In this document: positions 36,211 to 47,746 of the stretch, one piece after another
Numbering within the stretch: the stretch's first letter is position 1
How the letters are laid out: the number at the start of each line of letters is the position of its first letter
NCBI RefSeq assembly: GCF_001707755.1
Contig: NZ_MBDL01000001.1
Location: 248,001-312,000 of the forward strand
Direction: 5' to 3'
From: Acinetobacter celticus
Lineage (GTDB): Bacteria; Pseudomonadota; Gammaproteobacteria; Pseudomonadales; Moraxellaceae
Length of the DNA stretch: 64,000 nucleotides
Position numbers and translations under genes: made by a program
Notes under the pieces: model-generated
Database searches by the model: none
What the model was told of the DNA's origin: nothing
Seen by the model: the letters and a program-made list of their open reading frames with translations, nothing else

Positions 36211-37107
36211 TCAGTTGTCTGCTACCTTGTCATCAGATTGGGGTGGATGCTGTATAAAAGCCGTAATCAGTTCAGCAATCTTCTGAGGTTTACTCAAAAC
36301 GGCCCAATGATTAGCATCGACCTCTACACGGGAAAAATGCTCTACCCATTTCGGCATTTCATCAATCAGCGCGGGGCTGACAAACTGATCATATTTAAGA
36401 ACAATGGCTTGTACGGGGCAAACGGCAAAACGTTCACGTGGTTTCAATAAACAGGGAATAAAATTCGCACGGTACAGTCCCACACCATGTTTCCCATCTT
36501 TTGCAATATTGGTATTTAAAGGCAGATCTGCCGTTCGTTCCAATTGGGCGACCACTTTCCCCCAACGCTCTGGACTAAAAAACCGCCATGCTGTCGGTGC
36601 CAGAAAAGGCAATTGAAATGCAGCAATGTACCAAGACTTGGTCAGTTGTTTAAAAAATTGAGGTTTTTCATGCTTAAACTGTGCCCGCATCCAATACGCA
36701 GCATGGTCCAAACAAGGTCCTGAAATGGTGCTATAACTTAAAATTCGTCCACGAAATTTAGCTTCCGTAACAGATTCCCAAGACTGAATAGAACCCCAAT
36801 CATGTGCAACCAAATGAAAACTGCGTCCAGCCAAGACAACCTGTGCCACACTGTCTAAATCAGAAGAAAGTTGTGCCAATCGATAATCACTTACCCGCTT
36901 TGGTATTGAAGACTGACCCGCACCGCGTACATCATATGTGATGACAAAAAAATCATCGACCAAGTAAGGAATCACGCGTTCCCATACGTCCTGATTATCT
37001 GGATAACCATGAACCAAAATTAAAGCCGGCTTTTGCTCATTTCCCCATATTTTTACATACAGTCGTTGCTGATCAGTGGTATTTACCCATTGCGCACGTA
37101 CATCCAT
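36211..37107 (-). CDS. Alpha/beta hydrolase with Asp nucleophile (epoxide hydrolase-like)
   Basis: The 298-residue protein has the oxyanion HGYPDN (near 33) and the nucleophile elbow AHDWGS with Asp103 in place of Ser. The catalytic base is His267 in DANHW. Asp at the elbow is typical of epoxide hydrolases and haloalkane dehalogenases rather than esterases. A helical cap lies between about 130 and 210. There is no signal peptide. GAGAGG lies eight bases upstream of the ATG. It is divergent from the DUF4442 relic. The substrate is unknown. Confidence 0.85.
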   Translation of the reverse strand: MDVRAQWVNTTDQQRLYVKIWGNEQKPALILVHGYPDNQDVWERVIPYLVDDFFVITYDVRGAGQSSIPKRVSDYRLAQLSSDLDSVAQVVLAGRSFHLVAHDWGSIQSWESVTEAKFRGRILSYSTISGPCLDHAAYWMRAQFKHEKPQFFKQLTKSWYIAAFQLPFLAPTAWRFFSPERWGKVVAQLERTADLPLNTNIAKDGKHGVGLYRANFIPCLLKPRERFAVCPVQAIVLKYDQFVSPALIDEMPKWVEHFSRVEVDANHWAVLSKPQKIAELITAFIQHPPQSDDKVADN

Positions 37108-37220
37108 CTTATAATCCTCTCCATTGACCTTTTATTATCATGTGCGGGCAATGTGATCAATGCCGCATTTTTAATATTGGTCTAGTATGATAAAAATCAA
37201 ATAAAAAGAAATTGACCCCA

Positions 37221-37676
37221 ATGAGCTTGATCAAAAAAATAATGACAATTCCCATTGTCTCAAAATTCATGCTGAATCATTACGCACTTTACACAGGTGC
37301 AAGTATAGAAATTGCGAAAATTGACCTTTCAACTTATCATATTCAGGTAAAAATGCCACTTACCCGCACAAACCCAAATATTGTTGGTGTCCATTTCGGC
37401 GGAAGTCTATATTCAATGGTCGCCCCCTTTTATATGTTGCTTTTCATACATCATTTGGGGCCCAAATATATTGTTTGGGATAAGACCGCAACGGTATAGT
37501 CTCGCATTCCTGGCAGAGGTACGGTTTATGCTGACATCCGCCTAGACTTTCAGAAAGTCGAATAAATTAAGACCCTGAATAAAAACTATACACCTATGAT
37601 TCGTTGCTATTCACTCAATATTTTTAATGAAGCAGGTTTGTGGATTGCTGAAATAGAAAAAACACTCTATATCTGA
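37221..37676 (+). pseudogene. DUF4442 (hotdog-fold thioesterase-like) relic with two in-frame stops
   Basis: From ATG 37221 one frame reads through 151 codons and ends naturally at TGA 37674. It is broken by TAG at 37497 and TAA at 37563. The peptide on either side stays coherent: VGVHFGGSLYSMV and WDKTATV, then GRGTVYADIRLDFQKVE, then KNYTPMIRCYSLNIFNEAG. This matches the DUF4442 hotdog-fold family of about 150 residues. Both lesions are substitutions with no frame change, so the decay looks recent. A TTG at 37212 would be an alternative start. It is divergent from the alpha/beta hydrolase. Confidence 0.8.
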
Positions 37677-37701
37677 CATAAAAAATCTAAACTTCACCCA
37701 T

Positions 37702-37731
37702 AAAAAAAGCGCTTTATCATTAAGCGCTTTT
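37702..37731. terminator. Bidirectional terminator between the DUF4442 relic and the lipoprotein
   Basis: The stem AAAAGCGCTT / AAGCGCTTTT with a 7-nt loop has an A-run on the left, which is a T-run for the minus-strand gene ending at 37749. It serves mainly the lipoprotein. Confidence 0.85.
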
Positions 37732-37748
37732 CATCAATCTACTGTAAA

Positions 37749-38105
37749 TTAACGTTTCTGCTCAATCGCAGCACCTGCACCACCACCAATTGCGCCACCA
37801 ATGGCCGCACCAGAACTACCACCAAAAATGCTTTTACCAACAGCTGAACCAATTGCACCACCAACACCACTGTATGTAGCATTACGATTTGATCCGTTTT
37901 GAGTTTTACTACCCACAGCAGCACCTGCACCACCGCCTATTGCAGCACCTGCACCACCACCGACGCTATTGCCGACACCGCCACCAATTGCACCACCCAA
38001 AGCGGCAGCACCAATACGCTGTTCATTTGCAGACATGCTTTCACAGCCCGCCAATAACATTGCTGACATAGCCGTTATAGCCATAACACCGAATACTTTT
38101 TTCAT
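37749..38105 (-). CDS. Glycine-zipper lipoprotein
   Basis: The 118-residue protein has a lipoprotein signal with lipobox LLAGC (Cys21). The mature part is mainly glycine-zipper repeats (GGAIGGGVGNSVGGGAGAA and GGAIGSAVGKSI) able to form a packed helical hairpin. Such small outer-envelope lipoproteins are common in Acinetobacter, but their function is unclear. GGGGA precedes the ATG by six bases. It has its own terminator. Confidence 0.88.
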   Translation of the reverse strand: MKKVFGVMAITAMSAMLLAGCESMSANEQRIGAAALGGAIGGGVGNSVGGGAGAAIGGGAGAAVGSKTQNGSNRNATYSGVGGAIGSAVGKSIFGGSSGAAIGGAIGGGAGAAIEQKR

Positions 38106-38203
38106 CTCTATTCCCCATTACGCTTTAAATGCATTATATTTCTATATTATGAAACTAAAAGCGAATGATTGTTAGCGCTAAGAAAAGATTTGCAGTAATT
38201 TGT

Positions 38204-38232
38204 AAAAAGCCCTGAATCAATCAGCGCTTTTT
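38204..38232 (-). terminator. Probable terminator of the 179-aa periplasmic protein
   Basis: Arms AAAAAGC.CTGA and TCAG.GCTTTTT pair with one central mismatch and a 5-nt loop. A T-run lies on the minus-strand side, about 30 bases after the stop at 38264. Confidence 0.6.
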
Positions 38233-38263
38233 ATGGTGAAAAACCAAATAAAATACAATGTTC

Positions 38264-38803
38264 TTATTCATCTTCACTGAGTACGGTCACATCTTTAGTT
38301 ACTACGCCATTTTCAGTCAATACCGCATGTGAAACTTTCGCACTGTTCTCAGGAATTTTTGCTTGCTCTAACTGTAAAGTACGTTTCACTGGTTCTTGAC
38401 CCTTTTTAAATTCAACACCTTCTGCGTCAATACTTTTGATTTGCATCAGAACTTGACCATCTTGCTTGATGGTTTTATTCACTTCAACTTTTGACGTTGG
38501 AACAATTACACTGCCTTTTTTAATCACAGGTACGGATAATTGTTTGTCTGAAAACTCTGCCTGATTATCTTGTAACTTAATTTCTCTAGCCACAATATCT
38601 TGACCATTATTCGTTACTTCAAAGATCGTTGCTTCAACCTGACGTACAGGCTCTTGTCCTGCTACTTTACGAATAACTTCCGTTTTTAACACAGGTACAA
38701 CTGCTTTGTCTTCCACAAGAATAGTATTTGGCATAGGTACTGCAAATACACTTGCAGACATTGATAACAACATAAATGCTAAAACTTTCTGAGTTGCTTT
38801 CAT
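38264..38803 (-). CDS. Periplasmic protein of unknown function
   Basis: The 179-residue product has a signal peptide (1-22, ending SVFAVP) and a mature region of repeated beta-prone segments rich in Val, Lys and Glu, with no cysteine. Two stretches look alike (AGQEPVRQVEATI near 48 and KKGQEPVKRTLQL near 133), which hints at an internal duplication. No family was recognised. AAGGGG lies about 10 bases before the ATG. It is downstream of the rpoC terminator and on the same strand, so it probably has its own promoter. Confidence 0.75.
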   Translation of the reverse strand: MKATQKVLAFMLLSMSASVFAVPMPNTILVEDKAVVPVLKTEVIRKVAGQEPVRQVEATIFEVTNNGQDIVAREIKLQDNQAEFSDKQLSVPVIKKGSVIVPTSKVEVNKTIKQDGQVLMQIKSIDAEGVEFKKGQEPVKRTLQLEQAKIPENSAKVSHAVLTENGVVTKDVTVLSEDE

Positions 38804-38928
38804 AAAACGTATCCCCTTCTTTTATTAAAATAAAGTCAATAAATTCATTTGTTATTCTTTTAATATAGGCAAATTTCTACGAAGAAGAAAGCGGTAATTT
38901 TCATTTTTCACCCTCACTATATTTTCAT

Positions 38929-38957
38929 AAAAAAAGACACCCGAAGGTGCCTTTTTT
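38929..38957. terminator. Terminator of the rpoBC operon
   Basis: The stem AAAAAAG.CACC / GGTG.CTTTTTT with a 4-nt CGAA loop and one wobble lies about 20 bases after the rpoC stop. It has T-runs on both strands. Confidence 0.95.
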
Positions 38958-38977
38958 ATGAATCAATGAAGAACGAC

Positions 38978-41900
38978 TTATAGACCGTTAAACTCATCGC
39001 TGAATGCTTGGCTTAAAGCTTGATCAACATCAGAGAAGTCATTATGAAGCTCTAGCTCTGCAGCTTCTGCTTCTTGACGACGACGTTCTAAGTGATACGC
39101 CAAACCAGTACCTGCTGGAATTAAGCGACCAACTACAACGTTCTCTTTCAAGCCACGCAATTCATCTTCTTTACCTGTAACAGCCGCTTCAGTTAACACA
39201 CGTGTGGTTTCCTGGAACGATGCAGCAGAGATGAACGAATCAGTAGAAAGCGATGCTTTGGTAATACCCATCAATAGACGTTCAAACTTCGCAGGGAACT
39301 TATTCTGTGCATTCACAGCTTGGTTCTCTTGAACGACACGAATGTAATCCACTTGCTCGCCTTTAATGAAGCTCGTATCACCACCGTCGGTAATGTCTAC
39401 TTTACGCAACATTTGACGCACAATCACTTCGATGTGTTTATCGTTGATTTTCACACCTTGCAGACGATAAACGTCCTGAACTTCGTTCACGATGTAGTTC
39501 GTCAACGCCACTTCACCTTTCAAGCGTAAAATATCGTGTGGGTTTTGTGGGCCATCAGAAACGGTTTCACCACGGTTTACATGCTCGCCTTCGAACACGT
39601 TCATGGTACGCCATTTCGGAATAAGCTCTTCATAAATCTCAGAACCATCATCTGGTGTAATGACTAAACGGTTCTTACCTTTGGTCTCTTTACCAAAGCT
39701 TACAACACCTGAAACTTCAGCAAGAATTGCATGCTCTTTCGGTTTACGTGCTTCGAACAAGTCAGCTACACGCGGTAGACCACCGGTAATATCACGTGTA
39801 CGTGATGTTTCTTGTGGTACACGACCAATAACGTCACCCACACCAATGGTTTCACCATCACGGACAGAAAGAATGGTGTTTTGTGGTAAGAAGTAGAACT
39901 GTTCACCACCATCAACTGTGTCTAATACAACCGCAGGACGTAAATCTTTACCTGACGCAGGACGTGAAGTCACTGGCAAGATTTCGATTGTCGACATACC
40001 TGTTGCATCATCAGTTTTCGTGGTTACAGTTACACCATCAGCGATTTGGCTGAAACGTACTTTACCTGCAACTTCTGTTACCAATGGATGTGTATGCGGA
40101 TCCCAAGTCGCCACGATACCGCCAGCTTCTACAGATTCGCCATCTTTCAAGATGATAGACGCACCATATGGAATTTTATAGCGTTCGCGTTCGCGACCTA
40201 AGTCATCTGCAATACCAATCTCGCCTGAACGAGAAGTTGATACCAAATGGCCTTTAGCGTGTTGTACAGTTTTTACATTATGGAAACGTACAGTACCTTT
40301 ATTACGTACTTGAATACTATTGGCAGCAGATGTTCGGCTTGCCGCACCACCCACGTGGAACGTACGCATGGTTAACTGTGTACCAGGTTCACCAATTGAT
40401 TGCGCTGCCATTACACCAACAGATTCACCAGGGTTCACCTGATGACCACGAGCCAAGTCACGGCCGTAACATTTCGCACATACACCAAATGTTGACGCAC
40501 AGTTTACAACTGAACGTACTTTAATTTCATCAATACCTGCATTTTCAATAAATGTAGCTAATTTTTCATCAATTAAAGTATTACGTTCAAGCAGAACTTC
40601 TTCAGTACCTACTTTTTTCACATCTTCAGCAACAACACGACCAAGAACTCGTGCACCCAAGTTTTCGATTACATCGCCACCTTGAATGAATGGAGTCATC
40701 ACAAGACCGTCAAATGTACCGCAATCCGGCTCAGTGATCACCAAATCTTGCGCTACGTCTACAAGACGACGTGTTAAGTAACCTGAGTTTGCTGTTTTCA
40801 GTGCTGTATCGGCCAAACCTTTACGTGCACCGTGTGTTGAAATGAAGTACTGGAGTACGGTCAAACCTTCACGGAAGTTGGCTTTAATTGGGGTTTCAAT
40901 GATCGAGCCATCTGGCTTAGCCATCAAACCACGCATACCTGCCAACTGACGAATCTGTGCTGCCGAACCACGGGCACCCGAGTCAGACATCATGTAGATT
41001 GAGTTGAATGATTTTTGCTTCTCATCTTCACCCTGTTTATTTTTAACAGTCGTGAATGACAAGTTATCCATCATCGCTTTCGCTACTTGGTCGTTTGTAC
41101 GCGCCCAAATATCGACAACTTTGTTATAACGCTCACCAGCAGTTACGAAGCCTTGTTCAAACTGTTGTTCAATTTCACGAACTTCAATTTCAGCTTTGTC
41201 AATAATTGCTTGTTTTTGCGGTGGAATAAGCATGTCTTCCATACCAACCGATACGCCTGAACGTGTCGCTTGACGGAAACCTAAATACATCAATTGGTCC
41301 GCAAAGATAACAGTATCTTTCAAACCTAATTTACGGTAGCAAGAGTTAATGATTTTAGAGATGTTCTTTTTAGTCATCTCTACATTAATTTGCTGGAAGT
41401 CCATACCTTCAGGCACAACTTCCCAAAGTAAGCAACGACCTGGAGTCGTGTCAACAATAATCGTTTGTTGTTCACGATTACCATCTTCATCAATCACAGT
41501 CTGGTGTACACGTGCTTTAACGCGAGCGTGTAAGTTCACTTGACCTGTTGCCAATGCACGGTTAACTTCATCCGTGTCTGCAAACACCATGCCTTCACCT
41601 TGGACATTGATTGCATCACGCGTGATGTAATACAAGCCCAACACAACGTCCTGAGACGGTACGATGATTGGTTCACCGTTCGCTGGAGACAAAATGTTGT
41701 TGGTCGACATCATTAACGCACGTGCTTCTAACTGAGCTTCGAGTGTTAATGGCACGTGTACCGCCATTTGGTCACCGTCAAAGTCGGCGTTAAACGCCGC
41801 ACAAACTAACGGATGCAGACGGATCGCTTTACCTTCAATTAAGGTCGGTTCAAATGCTTGAAGACCCAAACGGTGAAGGGTTGGCGCACGGTTCAACATA

Positions 41901-43177
41901 ATTGGATGTTGACGAATCACGTGTGCAAGTACGTCCCAAACTTCTGGGGTTTCGCGCTCAACCATTTTCTTCGCAGCTTTAATGGTGGTTGCTTGACCTG
42001 AAGCTTGTAGTTTCGCAAAAATAAATGGTTTGAATAATTCAAGCGCCATTTTTTTCGGAAGACCACATTGGTGCAAACGTAAAGTTGGACCTACAGTAAT
42101 TACTGAACGACCAGAATAATCGACACGTTTACCCAACAAGTTTTGACGGAAACGACCTTGTTTACCTTTGATCATATCGGCCAAAGATTTCAACGGACGC
42201 TTGTTCGAACCTGTAATTGCACGACCACGACGACCGTTATCTAATAACGCATCTACAGATTCCTGCAACATACGTTTTTCGTTACGTACAATGATATCAG
42301 GTGCAGAAAGGTCAAGAAGACGCTTTAAACGGTTGTTACGGTTAATCACACGACGATAAAGATCGTTCAAATCAGACGTCGCGAAACGACCACCTTCAAG
42401 CGGAACTAACGGACGAAGATCTGGTGGAAGTACTGGAAGTACTGTCAACACCATCCATTCTGGTTTGTTGTTCGATTCTTTGAACGCTTCCATCAACTTC
42501 AAACGTTTCGAGGCTTTTTTCAGCTTCGTTTCTGAAGTTGTTTGTGGAATTTCTTCACGTAAACGAGAAATTTCAGCTTCAAGATCAATGTCTTTCAACA
42601 AGTCTTGAATTGCTTCTGCACCCATTTTCGCGCTGAATTCATCACCGTGTTCTTCTAATGCATTGAAGTATTCTTCATCATTTAGAAGTTGGTATTTCTC
42701 AAACGGAGTCATACCAGGATCGGTGACAACATAAGATTCGAAATACAATACACGTTCGATATCACGAAGCGTCATATCAAGCAATAAACCAATACGGCTT
42801 GGTAATGATTTTAAGAACCAAATATGTGCAACTGGAGATGCAAGGTCAATATGACCCATACGTTCACGACGAACTTTCGCAGTTGTTACTTCAACGCCAC
42901 ATTTTTCACAAATGACGCCTTTGTATTTCATACGCTTGTATTTACCACACAAGCATTCATAATCTTTTACTGGACCAAAAATTTTGGCACAGAATAAACC
43001 ATCGCGTTCTGGTTTGAACGTACGGTAGTTAATGGTTTCAGGCTTTTTAACTTCACCGTGAGACCATGACTTAATCATTTCTGGTGACGCAAGACCAATG
43101 CGGATGCGATCAAACTCTACAGGAGCATGACCGTCTGAATCCGTCTTTTTGCGCATGATATCGAGCAAGTCTTTCAA
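38978..43177 (-). CDS. rpoC: RNA polymerase subunit beta' (RpoC)
   Basis: RpoC is the catalytic beta' subunit. It shows the zinc ribbon [20 protein letters not shown], the lid/clamp [11 protein letters not shown], the catalytic metal loop [12 protein letters not shown], the trigger-loop region [15 protein letters not shown] and the second zinc site [13 protein letters not shown]. The longest frame begins at GTG 43225, but that has no Shine-Dalgarno. TTG 43177 ([11 protein letters not shown]) has GGAG seven bases upstream and gives the usual N-terminus, so I prefer a UUG start and 1399 residues. The gap to rpoB is then 175 bases and contains palindromic repeats. Confidence 0.97.
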   Translation of the reverse strand: MKDLLDIMRKKTDSDGHAPVEFDRIRIGLASPEMIKSWSHGEVKKPETINYRTFKPERDGLFCAKIFGPVKDYECLCGKYKRMKYKGVICEKCGVEVTTAKVRRERMGHIDLASPVAHIWFLKSLPSRIGLLLDMTLRDIERVLYFESYVVTDPGMTPFEKYQLLNDEEYFNALEEHGDEFSAKMGAEAIQDLLKDIDLEAEISRLREEIPQTTSETKLKKASKRLKLMEAFKESNNKPEWMVLTVLPVLPPDLRPLVPLEGGRFATSDLNDLYRRVINRNNRLKRLLDLSAPDIIVRNEKRMLQESVDALLDNGRRGRAITGSNKRPLKSLADMIKGKQGRFRQNLLGKRVDYSGRSVITVGPTLRLHQCGLPKKMALELFKPFIFAKLQASGQATTIKAAKKMVERETPEVWDVLAHVIRQHPIMLNRAPTLHRLGLQAFEPTLIEGKAIRLHPLVCAAFNADFDGDQMAVHVPLTLEAQLEARALMMSTNNILSPANGEPIIVPSQDVVLGLYYITRDAINVQGEGMVFADTDEVNRALATGQVNLHARVKARVHQTVIDEDGNREQQTIIVDTTPGRCLLWEVVPEGMDFQQINVEMTKKNISKIINSCYRKLGLKDTVIFADQLMYLGFRQATRSGVSVGMEDMLIPPQKQAIIDKAEIEVREIEQQFEQGFVTAGERYNKVVDIWARTNDQVAKAMMDNLSFTTVKNKQGEDEKQKSFNSIYMMSDSGARGSAAQIRQLAGMRGLMAKPDGSIIETPIKANFREGLTVLQYFISTHGARKGLADTALKTANSGYLTRRLVDVAQDLVITEPDCGTFDGLVMTPFIQGGDVIENLGARVLGRVVAEDVKKVGTEEVLLERNTLIDEKLATFIENAGIDEIKVRSVVNCASTFGVCAKCYGRDLARGHQVNPGESVGVMAAQSIGEPGTQLTMRTFHVGGAASRTSAANSIQVRNKGTVRFHNVKTVQHAKGHLVSTSRSGEIGIADDLGRERERYKIPYGASIILKDGESVEAGGIVATWDPHTHPLVTEVAGKVRFSQIADGVTVTTKTDDATGMSTIEILPVTSRPASGKDLRPAVVLDTVDGGEQFYFLPQNTILSVRDGETIGVGDVIGRVPQETSRTRDITGGLPRVADLFEARKPKEHAILAEVSGVVSFGKETKGKNRLVITPDDGSEIYEELIPKWRTMNVFEGEHVNRGETVSDGPQNPHDILRLKGEVALTNYIVNEVQDVYRLQGVKINDKHIEVIVRQMLRKVDITDGGDTSFIKGEQVDYIRVVQENQAVNAQNKFPAKFERLLMGITKASLSTDSFISAASFQETTRVLTEAAVTGKEDELRGLKENVVVGRLIPAGTGLAYHLERRRQEAEAAELELHNDFSDVDQALSQAFSDEFNGL

Positions 43178-43260
43178 TTTTTTTCTCCGTGTGCCGATAA
43201 GATTTTCACTTTTCGACTGGGTCACAAATATTGTTTTTTAACTGAACATCCTCCCTCAGT

Positions 43261-43329
43261 CCCTCCTTTTTCTCAGGAGGGAAGCTCCAACTCATTACGA
43301 GCAGGGACTCCCCTCTTTCTCAAAGGGGG
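43261..43329. repeat. Pair of palindromic repeats between rpoB and rpoC
   Basis: Two hairpins share the same design: CCCTCCT / AGGAGGG (43261-43281) and CCCTCTTT / AAAGGGGG with one wobble (43311-43329). On the transcribed strand both have GAGAAA in or near the loop. GC-rich tracts (CCTCCCTCAG, CTAAGGGGGG) flank them. Neither has a T tract, so they should not terminate. They resemble REP/BIME-type extragenic palindromes common in this genus. Confidence 0.7.
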
Positions 43330-43352
43330 CTAAGGGGGGATTGAATGGTTAC

Positions 43353-46300
43353 TTAGTCACCATTTTTCAGTTCAATGTTGATACCTAAAGAACGGATCTC
43401 TTTGGTCAATACGTTGAATGACTCAGGCATACCCGGATCCATGTAATGGTTTCCATCTACAATGTTTTTGTAGATACGGGTACGACCTTCAACGTCATCC
43501 GACTTAACTGTAAGCATTTCTTGGAGTGTGTACGCAGCACCATATGCTTCAAGTGCCCAGACTTCCATCTCACCGAAACGCTGACCACCGAATTGTGCTT
43601 TACCACCAAGCGGCTGTTGAGTCACAAGTGAGTAAGAACCTGTAGAACGCGCATGCATTTTGTCGTCTACCAAGTGGTTTAGTTTCAACATGTACATGTA
43701 ACCTACAGTTACTGGACGGTCAAAACGTTCACCTGTACGTCCATCATAAAGTACTGTTTGACCAGTACGTGATATGTTCGCAAGTTCAAGTAAATCTTTA
43801 ATTTGGCTTTCTTCAGCACCATCGAATACTGGTGTTGCTAAAGGCACACCTGCACGCAAGTTACCTGAAAGTACCAAGATCTCATCATCAGTTAAGCTAT
43901 CAAGATCTTCTTGCTCGCCACCAACTTTATTATAAATCTTGTCTAAGAATGAACGTAGTTCTAGAACAGTACGTTGCTCTTTCAACATTTTGTCGAGCTG
44001 ATCGCCAAGACCTTTTGCAGCCATACCCAAGTGAGTCTCAAGAATCTGACCCACGTTCATACGTGATGGTACACCCAACGGGTTTAACACGATATCAACA
44101 GGTACGCCGTTTGCATCATGTGGCATGTCTTCTACAGGTAAGATGTTTGATACAACACCTTTGTTCCCGTGACGACCCGCCATTTTATCACCCGGCTGGA
44201 TGCGACGTTTCACAGCAAGATAAACTTTAACAACTTTCAATACACCCGTTGTTAACTCATCGCCTGTCGAAAGTTTGCGTTTTTTCTCAGCAAATTTTTC
44301 ATCAATTTCAAAGCTCTTCTCTTTCAAGAACACATGAATTTGAGTTAAACGCTCAGCAATTGCTTCGTCATTCGGTTGAATCTCAAGCAGATCAACAAGT
44401 TCCAAAGCTGACAACATGTCTTCTGACAATTTATCGCCACGCTTAGTAGTACCGCCACCATTCGATTCTTGACCTTTCAACAAACGAACAATACGTTCAC
44501 GTGCTGCTTCTTCGAAGATTTTGTATTCTTCTTTCAAGTCTTTACGGTAAGCATCAAGTTGTGCTTTTTCAATTGCTTGTGCACGATCATCTTTCTCAAG
44601 ACCATCACGGGTAAACACTTGAACGTCAATCACAGTACCTTTAACACTTGAAGATACACGTAAAGATGAATCTTTAACGTCAGCCGCTTTTTCACCGAAG
44701 ATTGCACGAAGCAATTTTTCTTCTGGTGTCAATTGCGTTTCACCTTTCGGTGTTACTTTACCAACAAGAATATCACCAGCAGTGACTTCAGCACCGATAT
44801 AAACGATACCCGATTCATCCAATTTAGACAGTGCAGCTTCACCCACGTTAGGAATATCCGCAGTAATTTCTTCTGCACCTAACTTAGTATCACGTGCTAC
44901 ACATGACAATTCTTGAATATGAATCGAGGTTAAACGGTCTTCTTGAAGTACACGTTCTGAAAGTAAGATCGAGTCTTCATAGTTGTAACCATTCCACGTC
45001 ATGAACGCAACGCGCATGTTTTGACCAAGTGCTAACTCGCCACCATCTGTTGATGGACCATCAGCCAGTACGTCATTACGGCCAACTTTATCGCCAAGCT
45101 TCACAAGCACTTTCTGGTTAATACAAGTGTTCTGGTTCGAACGCGTGTATTTGATCAGGTTGTAGATATCTACACCTGCTTCACCCGCAATCATTTCATC
45201 TTCGTTTACGCGAATCACAACACGTGAAGCGTCAACAAATTCGATACGACCACCACGATGAGCCAGTACACATACACCCGAGTCATGCGCTACGTGTGCT
45301 TCCATACCCGTACCAACAAGCGGTTTGTCAGCAATAAGTGTAGGCACAGCCTGACGTTGCATGTTTGAACCCATCAATGCACGGTTCGCGTCATCGTGTT
45401 CAAGGAACGGAATAAGTGACGCAGCAACAGATACAACCTGCTGAGCTGAAACGTCCATATGCGTTACTTTTTCAGGAGGCATGCGTACGAAGTCACCTTG
45501 GTGACGAACAGATACGAAGTCTTCTAATAAGTTACCGTCTTTATCTACACCAGAATCGGCCTGTGCAATCACAGTACCTACTTCTTCAATGGCAGATAAA
45601 TATTCAACATCATCCGTTACGCGACCATCAACAACTTTACGGTATGGTGTTTCTAAGAAACCAAAGTTATTACATTTTGCATAAACTGAAAGCGAGTTGA
45701 TCAAACCAATGTTTGGACCCTCAGGCGTTTCAATTGGACATACGCGACCGTAGTGAGTTTGATGTACGTCACGTACTTCAAAGCCTGCACGCTCACGTGT
45801 CAAACCGCCGGGCCCAAGTGCTGATACACGACGTTTATGTGTAATTTCAGACAATGGATTGTTTTGGTCCATGAACTGAGACAATTGGCTTGAACCAAAG
45901 AATTCTTTGATTGCAGCTGCCACAGGCTTCGCATTGATTAAATCTTGCGGAGACAAGTTGTCTGTTTCAGCTTGGCTTAAACGTTCTTTCACTGCACGTT
46001 CAACACGAACCAGACCCACACGGAATTGGTTCTCGGTCATTTCACCAACTGAACGTACGCGACGGTTACCCAAGTGATCGATATCATCGACTTCACCTTT
46101 ACCGTTACGAATTTCAACCAATGTTTTTAGAACGTCAGTAATATCTGTATTCGAAAGAATACCTTCAACTTCACGAGACTTCTGATCTGTACCTACTTCG
46201 TAAGGACGACCCAAACGACGGTTGAACTTCATGCGGCCAACAGGTGACAAATCATAACGTTCAGAAGAGAAGAATAAGTTGTTGAATAAGTTTTCAGCAG

Positions 46301-47441
46301 CTTCTTTTGTTGGTGGCTCGCCTGGGCGCATCACTTTGTAGATTTCAACCAGTGCTTCTTCACGACCCGTCGTGGTATCTGCACGTAATGAATCTGCAAT
46401 GAATGAACCACGGTCAATATCATTGGTGAATAGAATGTTAAATTGTTTAACACCACCTTCAGCCAATTTCACCATAATTTCATGACTTAATACTGTATTG
46501 GCAGCAATCACATCACCGCCACGTAAAGCCACGTCTTCGGCAATAATACGCTCATACAAGTATTCATCAGGAACAGAGAGTTTCTCTAAACCAGATGCTT
46601 CCATTTGACGAACATGGCGCGCATTAATACGTTTGCCTTGCTCAACAATGGTTTTACCATCATTATCTACGATATCAAATTGAGCCATTTCGCCACGCAG
46701 GCGTTCAGGCACTAGATCAATCTGATAACTACCCATATCTAGATATACAGGTACTTTTTCATAGAACAAATCAAGAATTTGTGAATTGTTATAACCCAAT
46801 GCACGTAATATAACGGTCGCTAATAACTTACGACGACGGTCAATACGAACAAATACAAGGTCTTTTGCATCAAATTCAAAGTCTAACCATGAACCGCGGT
46901 AAGGAATAATACGCGCAGAATAAAGTACTTTACCACTTGAATGGGTTTTGCCCTTATCGTGGTCAAAGAACACACCTGGTGAACGGTGTAATTGAGATAC
47001 GATTACACGTTCAGTACCATTAATAACGAAGGTACCGTTATCTGTCATGAGCGGCATTTCGCCCATGTAGACTTCTTGTTCACGAACGTCTTTAATTGAT
47101 TTAGTTTCGCGATCTTTTAAGATCAAACGAATTTTTACACGCATTGGCGCCGCATAAGTTGAACCGCGAAGAATACATTCGCGCACATCAAACTCAGGCT
47201 TACCAAGACTATACTCAACAAATTCTAAAGCAGCATTGCCAGAATAACTTTCTATAGGAAAAACTGAACGAAATGCGGCTTGGAGACCGATATCTTCGCG
47301 GTTTTTTGGAGTTTTGCCATCTTGCAAGAAAGTTCTGTACGAGTCGACTTGAATCGCGAGCAAGTACGGAACGTCCATTACCTTGGGCAATTTACCAAAA
47401 TTCTTACGGATCCGTTTCTTTTCGGTATATGAGTATGCCAT
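43353..47441 (-). CDS. rpoB: RNA polymerase subunit beta (RpoB)
   Basis: RpoB is the beta subunit of RNA polymerase. It begins [16 protein letters not shown], carries the rifampicin-region [31 protein letters not shown] with wild-type residues at the usual resistance sites, and has the C-terminal switch/clamp motif [19 protein letters not shown]. Length (1362) is normal for Acinetobacter. It is upstream of rpoC and downstream of rplL, with a partial terminator in the rplL-rpoB gap. Confidence 0.98.
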   Translation of the reverse strand: MAYSYTEKKRIRKNFGKLPKVMDVPYLLAIQVDSYRTFLQDGKTPKNREDIGLQAAFRSVFPIESYSGNAALEFVEYSLGKPEFDVRECILRGSTYAAPMRVKIRLILKDRETKSIKDVREQEVYMGEMPLMTDNGTFVINGTERVIVSQLHRSPGVFFDHDKGKTHSSGKVLYSARIIPYRGSWLDFEFDAKDLVFVRIDRRRKLLATVILRALGYNNSQILDLFYEKVPVYLDMGSYQIDLVPERLRGEMAQFDIVDNDGKTIVEQGKRINARHVRQMEASGLEKLSVPDEYLYERIIAEDVALRGGDVIAANTVLSHEIMVKLAEGGVKQFNILFTNDIDRGSFIADSLRADTTTGREEALVEIYKVMRPGEPPTKEAAENLFNNLFFSSERYDLSPVGRMKFNRRLGRPYEVGTDQKSREVEGILSNTDITDVLKTLVEIRNGKGEVDDIDHLGNRRVRSVGEMTENQFRVGLVRVERAVKERLSQAETDNLSPQDLINAKPVAAAIKEFFGSSQLSQFMDQNNPLSEITHKRRVSALGPGGLTRERAGFEVRDVHQTHYGRVCPIETPEGPNIGLINSLSVYAKCNNFGFLETPYRKVVDGRVTDDVEYLSAIEEVGTVIAQADSGVDKDGNLLEDFVSVRHQGDFVRMPPEKVTHMDVSAQQVVSVAASLIPFLEHDDANRALMGSNMQRQAVPTLIADKPLVGTGMEAHVAHDSGVCVLAHRGGRIEFVDASRVVIRVNEDEMIAGEAGVDIYNLIKYTRSNQNTCINQKVLVKLGDKVGRNDVLADGPSTDGGELALGQNMRVAFMTWNGYNYEDSILLSERVLQEDRLTSIHIQELSCVARDTKLGAEEITADIPNVGEAALSKLDESGIVYIGAEVTAGDILVGKVTPKGETQLTPEEKLLRAIFGEKAADVKDSSLRVSSSVKGTVIDVQVFTRDGLEKDDRAQAIEKAQLDAYRKDLKEEYKIFEEAARERIVRLLKGQESNGGGTTKRGDKLSEDMLSALELVDLLEIQPNDEAIAERLTQIHVFLKEKSFEIDEKFAEKKRKLSTGDELTTGVLKVVKVYLAVKRRIQPGDKMAGRHGNKGVVSNILPVEDMPHDANGVPVDIVLNPLGVPSRMNVGQILETHLGMAAKGLGDQLDKMLKEQRTVLELRSFLDKIYNKVGGEQEDLDSLTDDEILVLSGNLRAGVPLATPVFDGAEESQIKDLLELANISRTGQTVLYDGRTGERFDRPVTVGYMYMLKLNHLVDDKMHARSTGSYSLVTQQPLGGKAQFGGQRFGEMEVWALEAYGAAYTLQEMLTVKSDDVEGRTRIYKNIVDGNHYMDPGMPESFNVLTKEIRSLGINIELKNGD

Positions 47442-47746
47442 CTGGAGTCCTCGGAAAGTAAACTAAACCCGCCTGCAGAACGGGTTCAGAAGGAATTACG
47501 CAGGCCGATATGGCCACCACTTTTACAAATGCTGCAATTTATAGTGGTATTAAAACGCTTAACAATATTTTTTAAACGGAAAAATATTGGTAAGCGTTTG
47601 ATTATTGTCTTTATTTCTAATTCGTATGATTTTTATATCATGCAAACAAAAATCGAGCCGATAATTGTAACGCAAAAAGGCTGATGACCCAAGGGGCATC
47701 AGCCAATTTGTGGAGCCGATTATAAAAAAACCGACTCCCCTTAAGC
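47442..47746. promoter_or_regulatory. rplL-rpoB intercistronic leader
   Basis: This 305-base gap is transcribed and holds regulatory structure: the attenuator at 47674-47704, a preceding GGAG.CG / CG.CTCC stem, an ACCCG / CGGGT hairpin near 47476-47494 and a GGCC..GGCC palindrome near 47501. In E. coli the equivalent gap holds a partial terminator and an RNase III site, so a similar role is inferred. No gene is present. Confidence 0.6.
47674..47704 (-). terminator. Attenuator-type terminator between rplL and rpoB
   Basis: On the minus strand GGCTGATG and CATCAGCC pair perfectly, extended by CCC / GGG around a CTT loop with one bulged base. TTTTTGCG follows. This is a strong intrinsic terminator inside the operon; partial termination here would lower rpoBC relative to the ribosomal genes, as known in E. 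coli. Confidence 0.85.

Noticed and set aside
39320..47461. Many plus-strand frames opposite rpoC and rpoB
   Set aside because: All lie wholly within the coding frames of rpoC or rpoB on the other strand; they are antisense shadows.
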